From Sphingobacterium sp. UBA5670 (GTDB lineage: Bacteria; Bacteroidota; Bacteroidia; Sphingobacteriales; Sphingobacteriaceae): a stretch of DNA of 64,000 bases. Positions 63,448-64,000 of the stretch are shown one piece after another. Numbering within the stretch: the stretch's first letter is position 1; each line of letters starts with the position of its first letter. Position numbers and translations under genes: made by a program. Location: contig NZ_DIIM01000014.1 in NCBI RefSeq assembly GCF_002420705.1, positions 62,361 to 126,360 on the forward strand, given 5' to 3'. The notes under the pieces were generated by a model. It had not been told where the DNA came from. It saw only the letters and a program-made list of their open reading frames with translations, and made no database searches.

Positions 63448-64000
63448 TTAAGAAGTGAACTTCATCCAGTCTGTGTTCTCGTCATAGTTCATCAGTGGTT
63501 CGGCATTATTATTATTTGATAATTGGCCAACCAACATATAAATGTCCATGCTAACATGCTGACGTGTTATTTCTGTCATCTTATCATTGAATCCAGCATT
63601 GTTAATTTGTAAAACATATTGGAAACAAATCACACGAGCTATTATTTTTCCAAGTGTAACCAGTTCGCGTTGCTTAGGCTGTAACGGAAAGTCAAAATTC
63701 AAGATTGATGAGAAAAATGGCGCAGCGAATTCAGTTCCGCTATATTTTTTTAAGAAAGACAATAAGTTACTTTCTTTAGTTTTACGCATAAGTTTGCCGA
63801 TAGCTTCAGCCACTTGTGAATAAAGCATCTCATTTGATCCTTCGAATATTTGGAAAGGTCTGCTGTCAATGAGGCCACGGCCTGCAACATGATCCAATCT
63901 ATAACCATTTGCACCTGATAATTGCACACATATTTGCGCGGCTTCGTGCATTAAGTCTGTCACAAACGCTTTCACACTATTGGCATCTACACCATGAGCG
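63448..64000 (-). CDS. Acyl-CoA dehydrogenase family protein, C-terminal part
   Basis: Partial gene: the frame stays open to the right edge, so the N-terminal and central domains lie outside. The visible 184 codons include CVQLSGANGYRLDHVAGRGL and DSRPFQIFEGSNEMLYSQVA, the FAD- and tetramer-contact block of acyl-CoA dehydrogenases with the conserved EGSNE (EGTNE-like) motif, then a helical C-terminal extension of about 120 residues that is longer than in ordinary short-chain enzymes. It oxidises an acyl-CoA to enoyl-CoA; chain length is unknown. Convergent with the helicase gene. Confidence 0.85.
   Translation of the reverse strand, partial: AHGVDANSVKAFVTDLMHEAAQICVQLSGANGYRLDHVAGRGLIDSRPFQIFEGSNEMLYSQVAEAIGKLMRKTKESNLLSFLKKYSGTEFAAPFFSSILNFDFPLQPKQRELVTLGKIIARVICFQYVLQINNAGFNDKMTEITRQHVSMDIYMLVGQLSNNNNAEPLMNYDENTDWMKFTS

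Overview
The window looks like ordinary chromosome of a Bacteroidota bacterium, most likely Sphingobacteriaceae (Sphingobacterium-like). Reasons: AT-rich DNA of moderate GC by eye; promoters of the Bacteroidota type (TTTG about 19 nt before TAnnTTTG); few Shine-Dalgarno sites; lineage-typical genes (DUF3857 proteins, the 463-residue SpeA, the long phenylalanine hydroxylase, a glycine-lipid acyltransferase pair, QEGLA-motif peptidase). I see no phage, insertion sequence, CRISPR array or integrase. The genus is inference; the phylum is well supported.

Layout. 1-2.2 kb (minus): end of uppS, a possible gene remnant, nadK and a CBS protein. 2.4-4.2 kb (plus): two acyltransferases resembling glycine-lipid synthases, behind a 27-nt palindrome. 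4.3-8.2 kb (minus): glpD-glpK-glpF glycerol operon. 8.3-16.2 kb: small ORF, periplasmic thioredoxin-like protein, speA, argS, a Gfo/Idh/MocA oxidoreductase, an HI0933-type flavoprotein and a WYL regulator. 16.3-18.2 kb: RNase P RNA and an NtrC-type regulator. 18.3-25.4 kb: HAD phosphatase, two coupled DUF3857/transglutaminase-fold proteins, small hypotheticals and an OmpA-type lipoprotein. 25.4-29.7 kb (minus): GMC oxidoreductase with its subunit-3 partner, then an ABC-F ATPase. 29.9-33.0 kb: a sigma-54 two-component system. 33.1-38.6 kb: YiaA-type membrane protein, two hypotheticals (one DUF695), a BON lipoprotein, a BON-SH3b protein and a secreted protein.

38.6-47.8 kb is an aromatic amino acid region. 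tyrS is preceded by a Bacteroidota-type promoter, a 28-codon Phe/Tyr-rich leader peptide and mutually exclusive hairpins ending in a terminator, which is a textbook layout for ribosome-mediated attenuation. Then come phhA (Phe to Tyr), fahA with a flavin reductase on the other strand, and hmgA-hppD-amino acid dehydrogenase. Together these cover phenylalanine and tyrosine breakdown except the aminotransferase and maleylacetoacetate isomerase.

47.8-48.5 kb has no long gene but holds three copies of an unexplained module: a hairpin with an AGCGGGGA loop, a conserved tail and an ATG opening a tiny ORF. 48.6-52.2 kb is a compact three-gene cassette (N-formylglutamate amidohydrolase-like, DUF1704 HExxTH metallopeptidase, GshB-like ATP-grasp ligase) that looks like a peptide or amide making and cleaving system of unknown substrate. 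52.3-64 kb: lplA, a methyltransferase, ybaK, a PolX with a decayed polymerase site, a FemAB-type transferase, an Omp85-like protein, an NTF2-fold protein, tRNA-Ala(GGC), a subclass B1 metallo-beta-lactamase, a cupin, an SF1 helicase and the end of an acyl-CoA dehydrogenase.
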